This document shows positions 1 to 10,432 of a DNA stretch of 36,987 nucleotides, in pieces. The first letter of the stretch is position 1, and each line of letters begins with the position of its first letter. The DNA comes from Cudoniella acicularis (taxonomy: Eukaryota > Ascomycota > Leotiomycetes > Helotiales > Helotiaceae). The position numbers and the translations under genes were made by a program. The stretch is taken from assembly GCA_013054445.1 (NCBI GenBank), contig JAAMPI010000459.1:1-36987 (forward strand). Direction: 5' to 3'. A model generated the notes under the pieces. The model was not told the origin of the DNA, did no database searches, and saw only the letters and a program-made list of their open reading frames with translations.

Positions 1-1788
1 CCTCCACTCATCACACGGCCAATCCTCCCCACCCCCTCCCTCCCTTTCCCTCTCAAACTCTTCTTCGGCCGTCCCATGAACTTGCCAAAACTATAGGTGC
101 ATGCACTCTCTGCGTGCGCGCAACGTAGACATCGTGGTAGTGATTGTGAGCAAGGTCTTTTGGTGCGGTAGCATTGGTCGCAGGGTTGGGTTTGGGTTTC
201 CATTTTGTGGTTGTATTTGTATGTCGATAGGGGAAAGAAATAGCCTTTTGATGTTTTATTCTTTGATGTTTTGGTTTAGGAATAAGTACTTAAAGAAGGT
301 TAGATGTGTTGGTAGGTAGATAGATATATAGTAAGTGGTGGTAATTCGAGGGGAAGGAGAGGAAAAGGAAGTTAGGTCGACGAATACATCTAACCTCCTC
401 GAAAAAAACAAGACTTACTTCACTTCAAACCGTACTGTCCTCCAGTATATATATCCACACATACACATATATATATACATACCATCCATCCATCCCTATA
501 CATATATAAATATCAGCAGCAGCTCGGTACGGTTCGGCTTTCTCAATTCATCCATCCATCCACCGATCAATCATCAATCATGAGTGAGTGAGTGAGTAAG
601 TGATCCTTCTCCACCAGGATATTGCCCAAGAACGGAATCTGCATACATACATACCTTGCCCATGCCATGCGATGCCTGCCTTTAAGCGACTGCATCCATC
701 CCTACCTACCACGGCTTACTCGCATACTTGCTCCTTAAAAATCTGCCGTGAAACCCCTCATCTTCCTCCATACAGACAGACAGGCTGACGGAAATTTTCT
801 AGCTAACGTACTTACAGTAGTGCAGCTGCACTACAACACCGTTATTTTTTTTTTCTATTTTCGTCCCATCACCCGCGCGCATCAGGTACCCACCTCCCTG
901 CTTAAGGTTAACTCCCACACATCACACATAACACCTCACACAACATAACACATAACCACACATCGCAAAAACTTACCCCAAACACCCCGTCTAACGAAAA
1001 AGAGAAAGAAAGCCTAACAAACTACGCTGAAAGAGAGCCCAACCCACCCCCAACTACCTGCCATACAGCCCCCAACACCCAACTCGCTAATGCACCCTTA
1101 CGGAGATTTCCTGCATGTCCATAGGTGGGACTGCAGTGAGAAAAAAAAGGAGGTTAGTAGGGCTGAGAGGCTGAAGGCACAGACTTGGGGAGAAATGCTC
1201 CGGCCAATAATATTCGTACAAGTACAAGTATAGTAGTACGTCTAATGTTGAAATGTTGAAGAGGTAATGACGCACAGCCACCCCAAAACACATGCCTGAG
1301 ACACATGACACAGCAGCCACCACACGAGGAAGATAGAAAAACACCAGCCACAAGCCACACACAACAACACGGCTTCTCGTTGCGAGCTTACACCAAATCC
1401 GGATTTAGCTTCAGCTTTATCAATAGAGACATTTTCGATTTCGAACACAACCAATGTATACGGACTCGAGAGTACAGCTCGAAGGATTGACGTTCGTGTC
1501 GGGTGTATTTTCTTGACCGCCGGGCAAACAAACGTGCCGTGCTGAGTTACATACCGCTACTTTGTGGCTTCCCCAGCCACGACCGTTGTGCGTCGCGTGC
1601 GTCGAGTGGCGCACGGGTTCATATTAAGGGGAGCGGCAGCGAACAAGCAGGCAGGCAAAACAGAAAATTTGAGGTTATAACAAACCCCTCCCGAGTATGG
1701 AAGGATTGCTTCTGCAGCCATCAGGCATATGTACCAGTTTATTTTTCGATACTCATACATAAATACGCACATATCTTCGAGGCAGACC
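1..1788. other. Gene-free stretch with microsatellites
   Basis: I see no supportable gene here. The short ORFs on both strands have low-complexity composition and no recognisable domain. The stretch holds simple repeats: AT/CATA runs near 440-500, CATC repeats near 487-505 and 549-561, and a TGAG run at about 580-598. Near 900-1080 the plus strand is rich in CA and CCC. It may be 3'-flanking or promoter sequence of a gene outside the window. Confidence 0.6.
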
Positions 1789-4435
1789 CTATTTCCCGAG
1801 GCCAACCACCTCATCGTACATCCACTTTGAGAGCTTCACGCATTTCTCGTCAACACCCCTGGTGAACAGGTCCGATATCCAAATGGTAAGTGGAAAGTAG
1901 ACAGCGTAACCGATCGCGAAACCCCAGAAATATTGCATGTCCGTCTCCTTCCCCGTCAATTCCCTTATATTCTCGAAAAAAGGCTCAGCGAATATGATGA
2001 AAATTTGGAAGTGGACCAAGTAGAGACTAAATGAAATCCTGCCTAGGTACTGCGCTAGGCGTGTGGTGAAGATTTTCTGAAGTAGTGTATTGCGATCTAG
2101 AGTCCAAACGAGATAAACTGCGCCGACTGCAGGCCAAAAGCGGAAGAAACGAGCTTTATTGGTGTATTGGCTAGGAGTCAGGGACCAGAGAAAAACGTAC
2201 CCTGGGTCACCTTGACCGCGTGGATAGTTGATTTCGCCTTGCATACTGAGGATAAAAGTTGCAAATAGGAAGTGTAATATCCAATAGCCGTTTCGTAAAA
2301 CTTCCCTCACGGAGAGTTGCGAGAGACGAGACATCCATCCGGGGGTGGATGTCGGTGTTGGAGATAATGGAATACCTGGCACAAGACTGGTACTCGTGGA
2401 TTTGGAGTTGTTGATATGGTGTAGCTCGGCAAGTATCATACCTCCAAGGAAGAGGAATGCATCCCAATAAGCCCACCATCCAAACCACAGACACATCCCG
2501 CATGTGATGACAAGTCTTGTTGGTACTTGTAATTTGGCACAACCAACAAGAAAGAGGTAAACAATCATCGAGCCGCGGAGTTCGACAGGGATAGTCCAGA
2601 GGACAGGGTGGTAAATTGAGCTGATGTTATGAAAATCGTCTAGATTTATAGTTCGAATGGGATTTGTAAAAACCATTAAGTCATTACGCCACTGTATCAA
2701 TTGACTCGAAAAATCTATAACTGAAACACCAAAGCGCCCACGGTCCAATCCATAATGAAGGAATAACATATTGGTAAAGGTGACTACCGTGCACGGCATA
2801 AAAAGTCGCAAAGGTCGACGGAAGACAGAGGAAGCCATAGAAGAAGCAAAACCGCCAATACCTTTTGAACGTATACGTTTTAGGGGTGCATATGAGAGAC
2901 TGAAGCCAGAGACGACAAAAAAAAGTGGCAACCATAGGATGACCGGCCAAAAACAGGCGAATCCATGGGAGTTGAAAAAATAGATTTTGGCTGTAACCGT
3001 TCCACCCGAACTGAAATCGTGGATACTGGCTCACAACTGTATGTTGAAACACTACGCAGAGGGCAGCAACACCACGAAGGCCATCGAGCCAGGCGGTCGG
3101 ATGAATTTTATTCTGCCGGCTTTCTGAATCCTTCGCTGAAACAAAGCTTGGCAAAAAGAAGAGTAAAGATTTCAGAACTTTCAGCTTGAGCTCATCTGTT
3201 GTCGGAAATTGCCCGTGGTAAAGTCCAAATGTTGTAGCAGAAAATATTGCTGCAAAAGAGAGATTTTGTTCAGAGGAATGCGTCAATTCAGTTTTGTCTT
3301 CGAGAAGTAATTCTTCGTCTGCTGGCTCGTCAAGCCCCACGACATCGTGACAACCGTTCCCCTCAAAAGAAGTTCGAGCTTCTGCAATGGTGGTATTTGA
3401 TAACCTTTGAAGACCAACTGATGCGCTTTCGGATTGTGGCGCCAGTCGGTATTCTTCCGCGTCGGAGGCAACATAGTCTTCTGGTGCGCATTCATGGTAT
3501 CGATTCAATCGCCACACAGCTCCGGCAGCCACAAGGCCTCCAAAAATAGTCAAATTTGTCATGGCGGTTGTCTGCAACGTCATAGACACGTAGTATAACA
3601 CTGCCGCAGATATCAAAAGGCTCGAGGCCGTGCCGACAATCTTTATGAGATTATCCCTCTTCCGTAGGACAGCACCTGAACTGAGCCCAACAACAGCGGT
3701 TGCCAAAGCATACAAAAGAGTAATGCTAAGGTGCGCGGGTGGAACAAATTGTACCATAACGGCTTGATCCGGCGAGCTCCATCTCACAATCGAAGAAGTG
3801 ATAGGATAGGAGAGCACCGAAACAAAAAAGCCCCAGGCATACAACCAGAATTGTGACTGCCAAAATGTGCCAGATTTGGTGAGACTTTCACTGGCTATAT
3901 TAGATAGGGCTGATGTCGCCGCCATCAATAATGCCGTGACAGTTGCGATCAACCAACTTTTGTAGTTATCGTCAACCATGGGCGGCGCTTTGAAACACAG
4001 TAATCCGATGCAGACCCAAACAAAAGAAGCCCAAACATGAACATTTCCCTGTCGCTTCAACCAAATGTGGTGGAGGCAAGCCGTTGTAGGTAGCCTTGCG
4101 AGCCAAAACAGCTGGACAAGTTTTGGAGAAACGAAGCCAACTGCGGCGAAATAACACAGGTTATTCGTTATATCGATTACTGCGGGAATGGCGAATTTAA
4201 AAATTTCCTTCAGCCCAGATTCACGAAAATTGTTCACGAGAACCCTCGTGCCCCCATTATTATGGCTGAATAAATATATTGCCGCGGTGGCGAGCTTCAG
4301 GAATTCGGAGAGTACGAGGATCGATGGAGGGGAACATCCTGAGGTTGTATTGAATACATAGTATTCGCAGAAGGCTCGAATCGTGTCTGCGGCTATGTAA
4401 AAGGAAAGACTGTTGTTCCAAAGGTCATTATCCAT
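1789..4435 (-). CDS. Nucleotide-sugar-transporter-like / acyltransferase-3 fusion, frameshifted
   Basis: The first 583-codon frame (4435 to 2684) starts with a membrane protein of the nucleotide-sugar transporter type. It has an early segment PPSILVLSEFLKLATAA and a core KFAIPAVIDITNNLCYFAAVGF, about eight to ten hydrophobic helices up to residue ~300, then a hydrophilic acidic linker (~310-400). From H445 (HPTAWLDGLRGVAALCVVFQH) it becomes a fungal acyltransferase-3 (PF01757-like), a membrane O-acyltransferase family using acyl-CoA-type donors. The family continues in a second frame (about 2930 to 1789: VVSGFSLSYAP, VLWTIPVELRGS, ISFSLYLVHF). The frames switch at an A8 run on the plus strand (2917-2924); one base fewer joins them into ~880 residues. 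No stop or obvious intron separates the two halves. The transporter half would sit in Golgi/ER membranes; the substrates of both halves are unknown. The frameshift may be a sequencing error, a pseudogene lesion or polymerase slippage. Confidence 0.75.
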
Positions 4436-5798
4436 TACAAGAGTGCTGTTTGGGGAATGCTAAACATACCTGAGATGATTTGGAACTGCCTCAATTATTG
4501 AAATCGATAATTGGTTAGAGCGTCAGGACCCTTTTCATAGAGGGCGGAGGAAAAAAAGAAAATCAATAAATCACGGACGGCAGAAATGGGGCTAGTGCAA
4601 TGCGCAGGGGAATTGTGACTCCCATTTGCGTCGAAGCTCACGCGGGAAGCTGAAGACTTGTTTGTGCCTCGAGTCTTGGCGATGAAGCGTAAGGAGCCAT
4701 TGAGAGTATAATTCGTGTTGTTTAACAGCGCTGGCCGTGCCTTTCCCTGTCGGTCGCGATTCTCTCATGTTGAATTGTGCCAAACCTGGAAATGTGGAGT
4801 CGGAATCGGAATCGGAATCGGAATCGGAAGACGGCCGCAAAGCCCGCCGAGCCAATGGTGGCGGACCATGTAGCTGACTCACGTGATGCTAAGGACTCCT
4901 CGCCATTGGTCGGTGAGACCTTTGGCATCGTGGCCATATTGGATCAACACCAATCCCGCCTCACATCGACATCGACATGCATACATTATTGCATATGTGC
5001 ATCGACACATGCATATCATTGCCGACCCTTCAATCTACTGAAGCAATAGTCGGGAGGCACCTGCGCAGGCAACATCCTTCCGTGACCAGTGCGGCGTATA
5101 CCTACAAAACAGCCTATACTCCCCATGATCCTGGAAGACACTGCCGGCGAGCTGAACACGCGTTTATTCTCGTGTTCAAGCCATCATCATACGAATTATC
5201 TTTAGCATGCTGAAGGATCATGGAATCCGGAGCGCAAAGTTCTCCATGAAGCTGAATGGAGATGGCGGGGTTCTCCACCTCCCTTTTTCGCTTATGAGTA
5301 CAGGCATATTAAGTCAAGTCGTCAACACTCGAAGAAGCCAATTGGACTTGTGTTGCGCAAGTCACGATAACAATCTGGAAAGTTCCGATGGCGGGCGTCG
5401 TTGGATTTTCGTATGCACGCAGGGATCAATGAGTTTTATCCGAAAGAAACGCGCCATTCGGTCAAGATCAAACATTTACACCTTTAAATACCGCTTCTGC
5501 CACTTCGATACCGTATCGAAAGTGCTACCCTCTCGTGATCCAGACTATTACATCAGTGAAGAGTGTTATTCTTCGCATCACTGTATCACTGTATCACTGT
5601 ATCACATTCCGCTTTTGGACGGAGGATTTCAATGCCGTATACCTGCATACAGTACAACACACCCTAGTACAAACCCCATGTCAAATGATCCTACAAAGTA
5701 ACTGCAGATTGTGCTTGTACCAACGACGTCTGACGGGCTTCCCTCCTTTGATAAAGGGTTCCAACCGTTATACGCAACTGTAACAGCGCCATTCAATT
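4436..5798. other. Intergenic region with short tandem repeats
   Basis: This is the divergent spacer between the minus-strand fusion gene and the plus-strand MFS gene. It holds a GGAATC hexamer array (about 4799-4828, five units), a promoter-like module (separate entry) and an ATCACTGT 8-bp repeat of about 3.6 units at 5577-5605. The ORFs inside (the longest is 164 codons at 5207-5701) show no domain or codon-quality support. Confidence 0.5.
4852..4909. promoter_or_regulatory. CCAAT-flanked TGACTCA/CACGTG module
   Basis: CCAAT (4852-4856) and an inverted CCAAT (ATTGG, 4905-4909) flank the composite TGACTCACGTG (4875-4885). The composite overlaps a bZIP-type TGACTCA site and a CACGTG E-box. 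It lies ~420 bp upstream of the minus-strand fusion gene and ~900 bp upstream of the MFS gene. The near-mirror layout suggests a promoter core, but only the motifs are visible; function is inferred. Confidence 0.35.
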
Positions 5799-7814
5799 AT
5801 GGTGGGTGCAGATGCTCACGAACTCAAGAAACAACTCCTGGAAATCCCTCTTCGAGATCTTGATCGGAATGAGTGCTCGGCGTCGTGCGTGAGGGACTCG
5901 ATGGAGGTTGGACGTGGAGCTGCCACGGAGGTTGATGAGGATGGACGAGAGACGCACTTGAGCTCGATCAAGCTGCTATGTCTCACCATTAGTTTGGGAG
6001 GGTACCGAGATGTCTTCCTACCACAAACTTCACAGGCAGCTAATTGCCAACAGGCTGCAGACAATATGGACCGCAATCATGTCCCAAGGATCCGTAAGTT
6101 TACATTGATGAACTCCGAACAAAATTCGTCTGATTTAATTCATAGCCCTATCTTGCTTCTCTGGGCATGAACCCCTCCCTTATATCGTTGGTCTGGCTTG
6201 CAGGACCCCTCTCAGGAATGTTTGTTCAGCCTTACATCGGAGTTCTTAGTGACGCTTGCACACACTCGTGGGGACGGAGGAAACCGTTTATTGTGGTGGG
6301 AACCGCAAGCACGGTAATCTGCATGATTGCGCTACCTTGGACTCGAGACACCGTACAATTTCTCTGTGTCGTATTTGGGACCGAACCCTACAGTCGATCA
6401 ACGGTCTTAGTTACTCAGGCCCTCGCAGTAGTATGGATATGGGGGATGCAAATAGCAATTCAGCCACTTCAGTGCGGCATTCGAGCACTAACAGTGGATC
6501 ACTGCCCCGCGCATCAGCAAGTCATCGCCAGTGCGTATGCTAGCAGGGTGATTGGAATCGGGAGTATCTTGGGAAATTCTACGGGGTTTTTGGATTTGCC
6601 GTCAATCGTGCCATGGCTTGGAGACACTCAGTTCAAAGGGCTTTGCATGGTTTCTTCCTTCGCAGTGATCCTGACAGTGGCTATTCAATGCTTAACAATT
6701 CGTGAAGAGCCTTTAAAAGGTGTATCCCGTCTGCGGAAGGGGTATTCTGGCATGTTTGGAGCCTTCCGACAGGTGTTGATGACGATGAAGAGAATCCCTC
6801 GAAAGATTCGGCGGATATGTATTGTTCAATTCTTTTCCTGGCTGGCATGGTTTCCTTTTCTCTACTATATCACGACGTAAGTCCCCTATATTACCGAAAC
6901 CTTCATGTTACTGACTCATTTACAGATATGTCGGTGATTTGTGTAAGTTTATTGAAAATAAAATATACTCCGTAGTACTGACATAATCGCAGATCGCCGA
7001 GAAGCAAAAACAGCATCTTTATCAACATTACCAAGACAAAAAGTACAAGTCATCCTGGCAAGCGCAACCCGATACGGAACCCTTTCCCTAGTTTTCTTCG
7101 CTATTACAGCCTTCATCACCAACCTCATCCTCCCCCTCTTCGTCACCTCCACCAAAACAACCACTTTAAACCACAAATCCACCTTCTTCCAACAGACCTC
7201 CTCCCTCTCTGGTGCACGCCCTCAACTCCCTCAAGCGTCTCAGCTTCCGTCGCCCTCAATTCAATCTTCCCAAACTCACTGTCCGCCGCGCCTGGATAAT
7301 CTCGCAAACCCTGGCCTCCACGGCCTTCTTCTGCATTGGCCTCACTAAGAACTGCATCCTCTCCACAATCATCATCTCCATTCTCGGGGTTTCTTGGGCT
7401 CTCACCCAATGGGCGCCATTCGCGCTGATCGGCGCTGAACTCGCAAAATCTCGCTCACCGCCAGCAATTTCGGTAGAAGAAACGCAGCCAATCTACACGG
7501 CCATTCCAGCTGGGACAGACAACGATGATGGTGATGAACCATCTTTGCATTTAAATTCAAATGCAGATGAGGATTTAGAGCACCATCCTTCTCCCATAGA
7601 ACCAACAATAGTCCAAGCAGGCAGCGTAATGGGTGTCCACAACATGGCTATCTCAATGCCGCAAATTGTTGCAGCCGCAGGAAGTAGTGCACTTTTCGGA
7701 ATTCTTTCTAGATGGCGTGTAGATGGTGTCGATGCAATGGGATTGCTGTTTATGATGGGTGTTTTTCCCGCCGGCATTGCGGCGTGGCTTGCTGTGGGTA
7801 TTGAAGACGATTAA
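5799..7814 (+). CDS. MFS sucrose/glucoside-type transporter, one frame break
   Basis: Five exons fit consensus GT-AG sites: 5799-6001, 6054-6093, 6146-6876, 6926-6942 and 6993-7814 (introns 52, 52, 49 and 50 bp). Spliced, they read as a fungal SUT/GPH-like major facilitator of about 603 residues, which imports sugar across the plasma membrane with protons. Family blocks are LVWLAGPLSGMFVQPYIGVLSD, SWGRRKPF in the loop between helices 2 and 3, IRALTVDHCPAHQQ, GVSWALTQWAPFALIGAELAK and SVMGVHNMAISMPQIVAAAGSS. The exon total is 1813 nt, one more than a multiple of three. The frame entering exon 5 stops near 7347, while the family sequence continues in the next frame from about 7212. The change falls in a variable hydrophilic loop (7145-7250). 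It could be a 1-base insertion or a non-consensus intron (for example 7142-7235, donor GTCACC). Substrate is not predictable. Confidence 0.82.
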
Positions 7815-8226
7815 TCTGGTTGAATTTTGGGTGTTTAACGGTAAGAGCGGGGAAGGGAAAGCGGTTGGGGCTGGGCTAGTTAAGCAGGCGTTCGTCATTT
7901 GGGCCTTGGCGTGGTGTCTTGGGTGCAAAAAGGTGGATTTCATAGGAGTTGGTGGTCGCTTATTGTGCTTGTTTACGCATGACCTGGTTTTTGAACGGGA
8001 TAGGGGCGTTAAGAGAAGTAGGGTTGGCAGCATTGCTTAAGTGTTGGATAGTTGGCGTTCACATTAGCACAGGATAGAGTACCGCGGTCTCACCACAATC
8101 CCGATTTTCGAATCCTATAAATTGCTGTCTATATCTATCGCCATTCAACCTCCCCTCATTCTTGACTTTTCAACTGAATAACACCAAGCCGCTTACTTCT
8201 CTTCTAAACCCAACTAACCACACTAG
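7815..8226. other. Intergenic, TATA-like site
   Basis: No gene is seen. A TATAAA (8116-8121) followed by a pyrimidine-rich leader (8140-8230) looks like a plus-strand fungal promoter and 5' leader. What follows is the antisense 3' end of the metalloprotease remnant, so the promoter may be orphaned by rearrangement. Confidence 0.35.
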
Positions 8227-8376
8227 ACCCTCTCTTCCTTTCAGCCCTACCCAACTAGCCACTCAATCACAAATAGCATAAGGATTCATGGGCCAATTCC
8301 TAAACCCTCTCTTCCTTCCAGCTCTACTCAACCACTCAATCACAAATAGCATAAGGATTCGTGAGCCAATTCCTAA
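8227..8376. repeat. Tandem duplication (77 + 73 bp) of the protease 3' end
   Basis: Two head-to-tail units start at 8227 and 8304, both beginning ACCCTCTCTTCCTT and both containing CACTCAATCACAAATAGCATA. On the minus strand each unit encodes the same C-terminus (RNW..NPYAICD then stop), so the duplication copied the last ~16 codons and stop of the M35-like remnant. Confidence 0.8.
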
Positions 8377-8790
8377 ACCCCTTAAAATAAGCCCCCGTCG
8401 CATAAATAGCATAACTATCCGCATTATTCCCCGCTCCATCCGAATTCTCCACCGCAAGCAACAAGGTATTCCAATGGACATAACTGGACCCTTTCGCGTC
8501 CCCCGCGCCTTTACGAACGAACTACATCATCCACTACAATAACCACCATAAGCTTGCATCAGAAATATCACATGGGATTTGAGAAAGGGGGAGAGGGGGA
8601 GAAAGGCTTACTTTGGAATAAAGCATGAGCGACTTCGTGTAGGAGGACGGAATACCGCCTGTAGTAGTGTCCGATGTTTTGACAATCGCGCGAAGTGGGC
8701 GTCACTTGGGATACCCTCCTGAATGGCATCTTCCAATATGCTGGACTGCAGAGGTAGATCCTTGCAGCGTTGCGATCGATTCCCGTTGGA
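8336..8790 (-). pseudogene. M35-like zinc metalloprotease remnant
   Basis: The minus strand has two recognisable pieces. The first (8790 to ~8612) reads ARIYLCSPAYWKMPF ... YSVLLHEVAHALFQ, with a zinc-binding HExxH helix (HEVAH), and follows an acceptor-like CTACAG. The second (~8510 to 8336) reads SSYVHWNTLLLAVENSDG ... NADSYAIYATGAYF and ends NPYAICD-stop. The NADSY block near the C-terminus is typical of fungal deuterolysin/aspzincin-like (M35) secreted proteases. A GTAAGC donor follows the first piece, but every acceptor I tried leaves in-frame stops before the second. No signal peptide or pro-region is present upstream, where the sequence is an AT/CATT microsatellite. I read it as a truncated, frame-broken relic; a missed intron is the alternative. 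Confidence 0.6.
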
Positions 8791-8821
8791 CTGTAGACAA
8801 TATACACATATATATATATAA

Positions 8822-9259
8822 TCAGCCACTCATTCATTCCCATTCATTCATTCATTCATCTATCCATACCACCAAAACAACAACAGCAAACCAACCCCCC
8901 CCAATTACACCGAGCGCATAATAAACAACCTCTACCCCCAAGCAGACAAAGACCTCTTCCGCACGCTCCGCGAGCACAAAATCCGCACCAAAACAGCATG
9001 GACCGTCATCCCCGCCTCAGAGGGAAACCGCATTCTCGATTTATGCAAATCGATGTCGGTGGCGCAGCAGGTGAGTAGTCCAGGGGAAAGAAGAGAGGAG
9101 AGACAGCCGTGTTATAATAGGGAGACGCTGTTTGATGAGGAGTGGCAGGCCCATATGAGGGATGTGCATGGGGTTTTCTTACTTTGGCCAGAGACGTGGA
9201 TGCGCCGGATTGAGGTATTGGATTTGGAGCCTTATGGGGGGGGATATTGGGGGGATTAA
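8822..9259 (+). CDS. Partial conserved hypothetical protein (C-terminal part)
   Basis: An open frame with good coding character but no upstream ATG runs from a stop at 8819 to TAA at 9259. Its sensible part starts about 8903 (NYTERIINNLYPQADKDLF) and continues with RTLREHKIRTKTAWTVIP, NRILDLCKSMSVAQQ, NRETLFDEEWQAHM and VFLLWPETWMRRI. The repeated W/P pattern resembles small uncharacterised ascomycete proteins, but I cannot name a family or function. The first ATG (9053) would cut off the best-looking half. Sequence upstream is a CATT/AAC microsatellite, so the 5' exon is either spliced from further left or lost, as for the adjacent protease remnant. Confidence 0.5.
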   Translation, partial: SATHSFPFIHSFIYPYHQNNNSKPTPPNYTERIINNLYPQADKDLFRTLREHKIRTKTAWTVIPASEGNRILDLCKSMSVAQQVSSPGERREERQPCYNRETLFDEEWQAHMRDVHGVFLLWPETWMRRIEVLDLEPYGGGYWGD

Positions 9260-9789
9260 TGATTGATTATGGATAGTTGAGGGGAGGGATGCTGAGTGAA
9301 GCAGGGCCGGGTTGGGGGGCAGCTGTCGTGGGAAGGCCGCATCCTTGATTCCTAGTTTCCGCGAGGAACTCTCACTGGATGTCTATTCTCTGTCAGCGGA
9401 TGTCCTTCAGAGAAAGCATCACATCGACCGGATCCGGGATGGCGCCGACACAACGAACAAGACACGACATAGAAGTTCCGGCATATGGGAAAAGATGGAC
9501 AGGAAAAGGGGGATACATGTACGAAAACTCAGTCGGATTCTCATTTTCCTTTCGGGTTTGGACTCCAACAATCAGGAAGGTTGGACAACGGAATGGGTGG
9601 ATGGAATTGATGGATGGAGTTATAATATCATGGTTAGCATAGCGTGGCGGGGTATTTACATTCTTGGATCTTGGTGGCTTGGTTGTCTGGTTACGAGTTT
9701 ATGTATCCAAGGCAGGATAAGTTAAGATAGGGTTCCATACATAATAGGGAATAGGATTATAGGATTTCTCTTGTGTCTTATCGAGCTCT
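9260..9789. other. Intergenic, no gene seen
   Basis: Two overlapping plus-strand ORFs (9312-9725 and 9379-9642) have no domain and no conserved pattern. Nothing else is recognisable. Confidence 0.4.
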
Positions 9790-9809
9790 TGTCTCTTAAA
9801 TAAGAGACA
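9790..9809. repeat. Perfect 9-bp inverted repeat at an AT-rich boundary
   Basis: TGTCTCTTA and TAAGAGACA face each other with a 2-nt spacer. The palindrome marks the exact left edge of the AT-rich block that follows. It could be a transposon end or a chance hairpin. Confidence 0.5.
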
Positions 9810-10060
9810 TCAGAAAGATATATTTTTAGATTAATATAAAAAGAAGGTGTTGAGAATATTTGATAAGATATCGAGGTATTATATAGCTTGGAATATATAT
9901 ATCTTCTTTGGCTTTAGTTTATTATAATTTATAGATATATTAAAATAAGGATTAAATTTTTAATTATTACTGAAGTAAATAATATTAAAGATCTAAAGTT
10001 TTTTATAGAAATATTATTTAAAGTTTATCTTTTAATTATAATTATAATTATTATTATGCA
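9810..10060. repeat. AT-rich, TpA-rich scar (probable RIP relic)
   Basis: About 250 bp consist almost entirely of A and T with many TA steps and very few CA or TG steps, in contrast to flanking sequence. This is the composition left by repeat-induced point mutation of a transposon fragment. No ORF remains. Confidence 0.5.
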
Positions 10061-10240
10061 GTTAGATATAGCTAGGGTTTATGATGGAGGCCACCTATTC
10101 CAGCATGTTACCAGACTACGACCAGGCGTTGGAGGCCACCCACATACAGCCTCGTTTGCATTGTGGCATTGTGACCTATGACAAGGCGTTGGAGGCCACC
10201 CACATTAAGCCTCGTTTAGACAACGCATATATAGCGGCAC
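10061..10240 (+). repeat. Three 60-bp tandem repeats ending at a TATA box
   Basis: Units start at about 10061, 10121 and 10181 with a 60-bp period; the last two share GGCGTTGGAGGCCACCCACAT. The third unit contains TATATA (10228-10233), followed by a leader with no ATG until 10542. A degenerate fourth copy lies at about 10396-10430 (CAGCCTCGTTT). The array is likely in the promoter of the zinc-finger gene. Its plus frame 1 has no stops (LEATHIQPRL / LEATHIKPRL / LEATQRQPRF), so a coding reading is not fully excluded. Confidence 0.65.
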
Positions 10241-10366
10241 TCTTGACCTCTTCAACTCATCGCCCCATCATCAATCATCGAATTTCTGTCGTTACATCAT
10301 CGAATCAATTGAAGTTCTCTTGGCTTCTCACCCCTCCACCCCGCCGGCTCACACTGTGCGCCAGCG

Positions 10367-10394
10367 GGGATAAGTTCGCATTCGCACTTATCCC
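10367..10394. promoter_or_regulatory. 9-bp stem hairpin in the zinc-finger leader
   Basis: GGGATAAGT and ACTTATCCC are perfect reverse complements separated by 10 nt. They lie between the TATA box (10228) and the coding frame, so the transcript leader could fold here. GATAAG/CTTATC is also a GATA-factor core in both orientations. Confidence 0.4.
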
Positions 10395-10432
10395 ACTTGA
10401 AGCAACACAGAGACAGCCTCGTTTCCCCCTAA

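Noticed and set aside
4592..5049. Arg/Asn- or Ser/Asp-repeat ORFs around 4800
   Set aside because: They are translations of the GGAATC hexamer array on either strand, not genes.
5207..5701. 164-codon plus-strand ORF between the fusion gene and the MFS gene
   Set aside because: No domain, uneven composition, and its end runs through an 8-bp tandem repeat. An overlapping ORF in another frame is equally long-looking.
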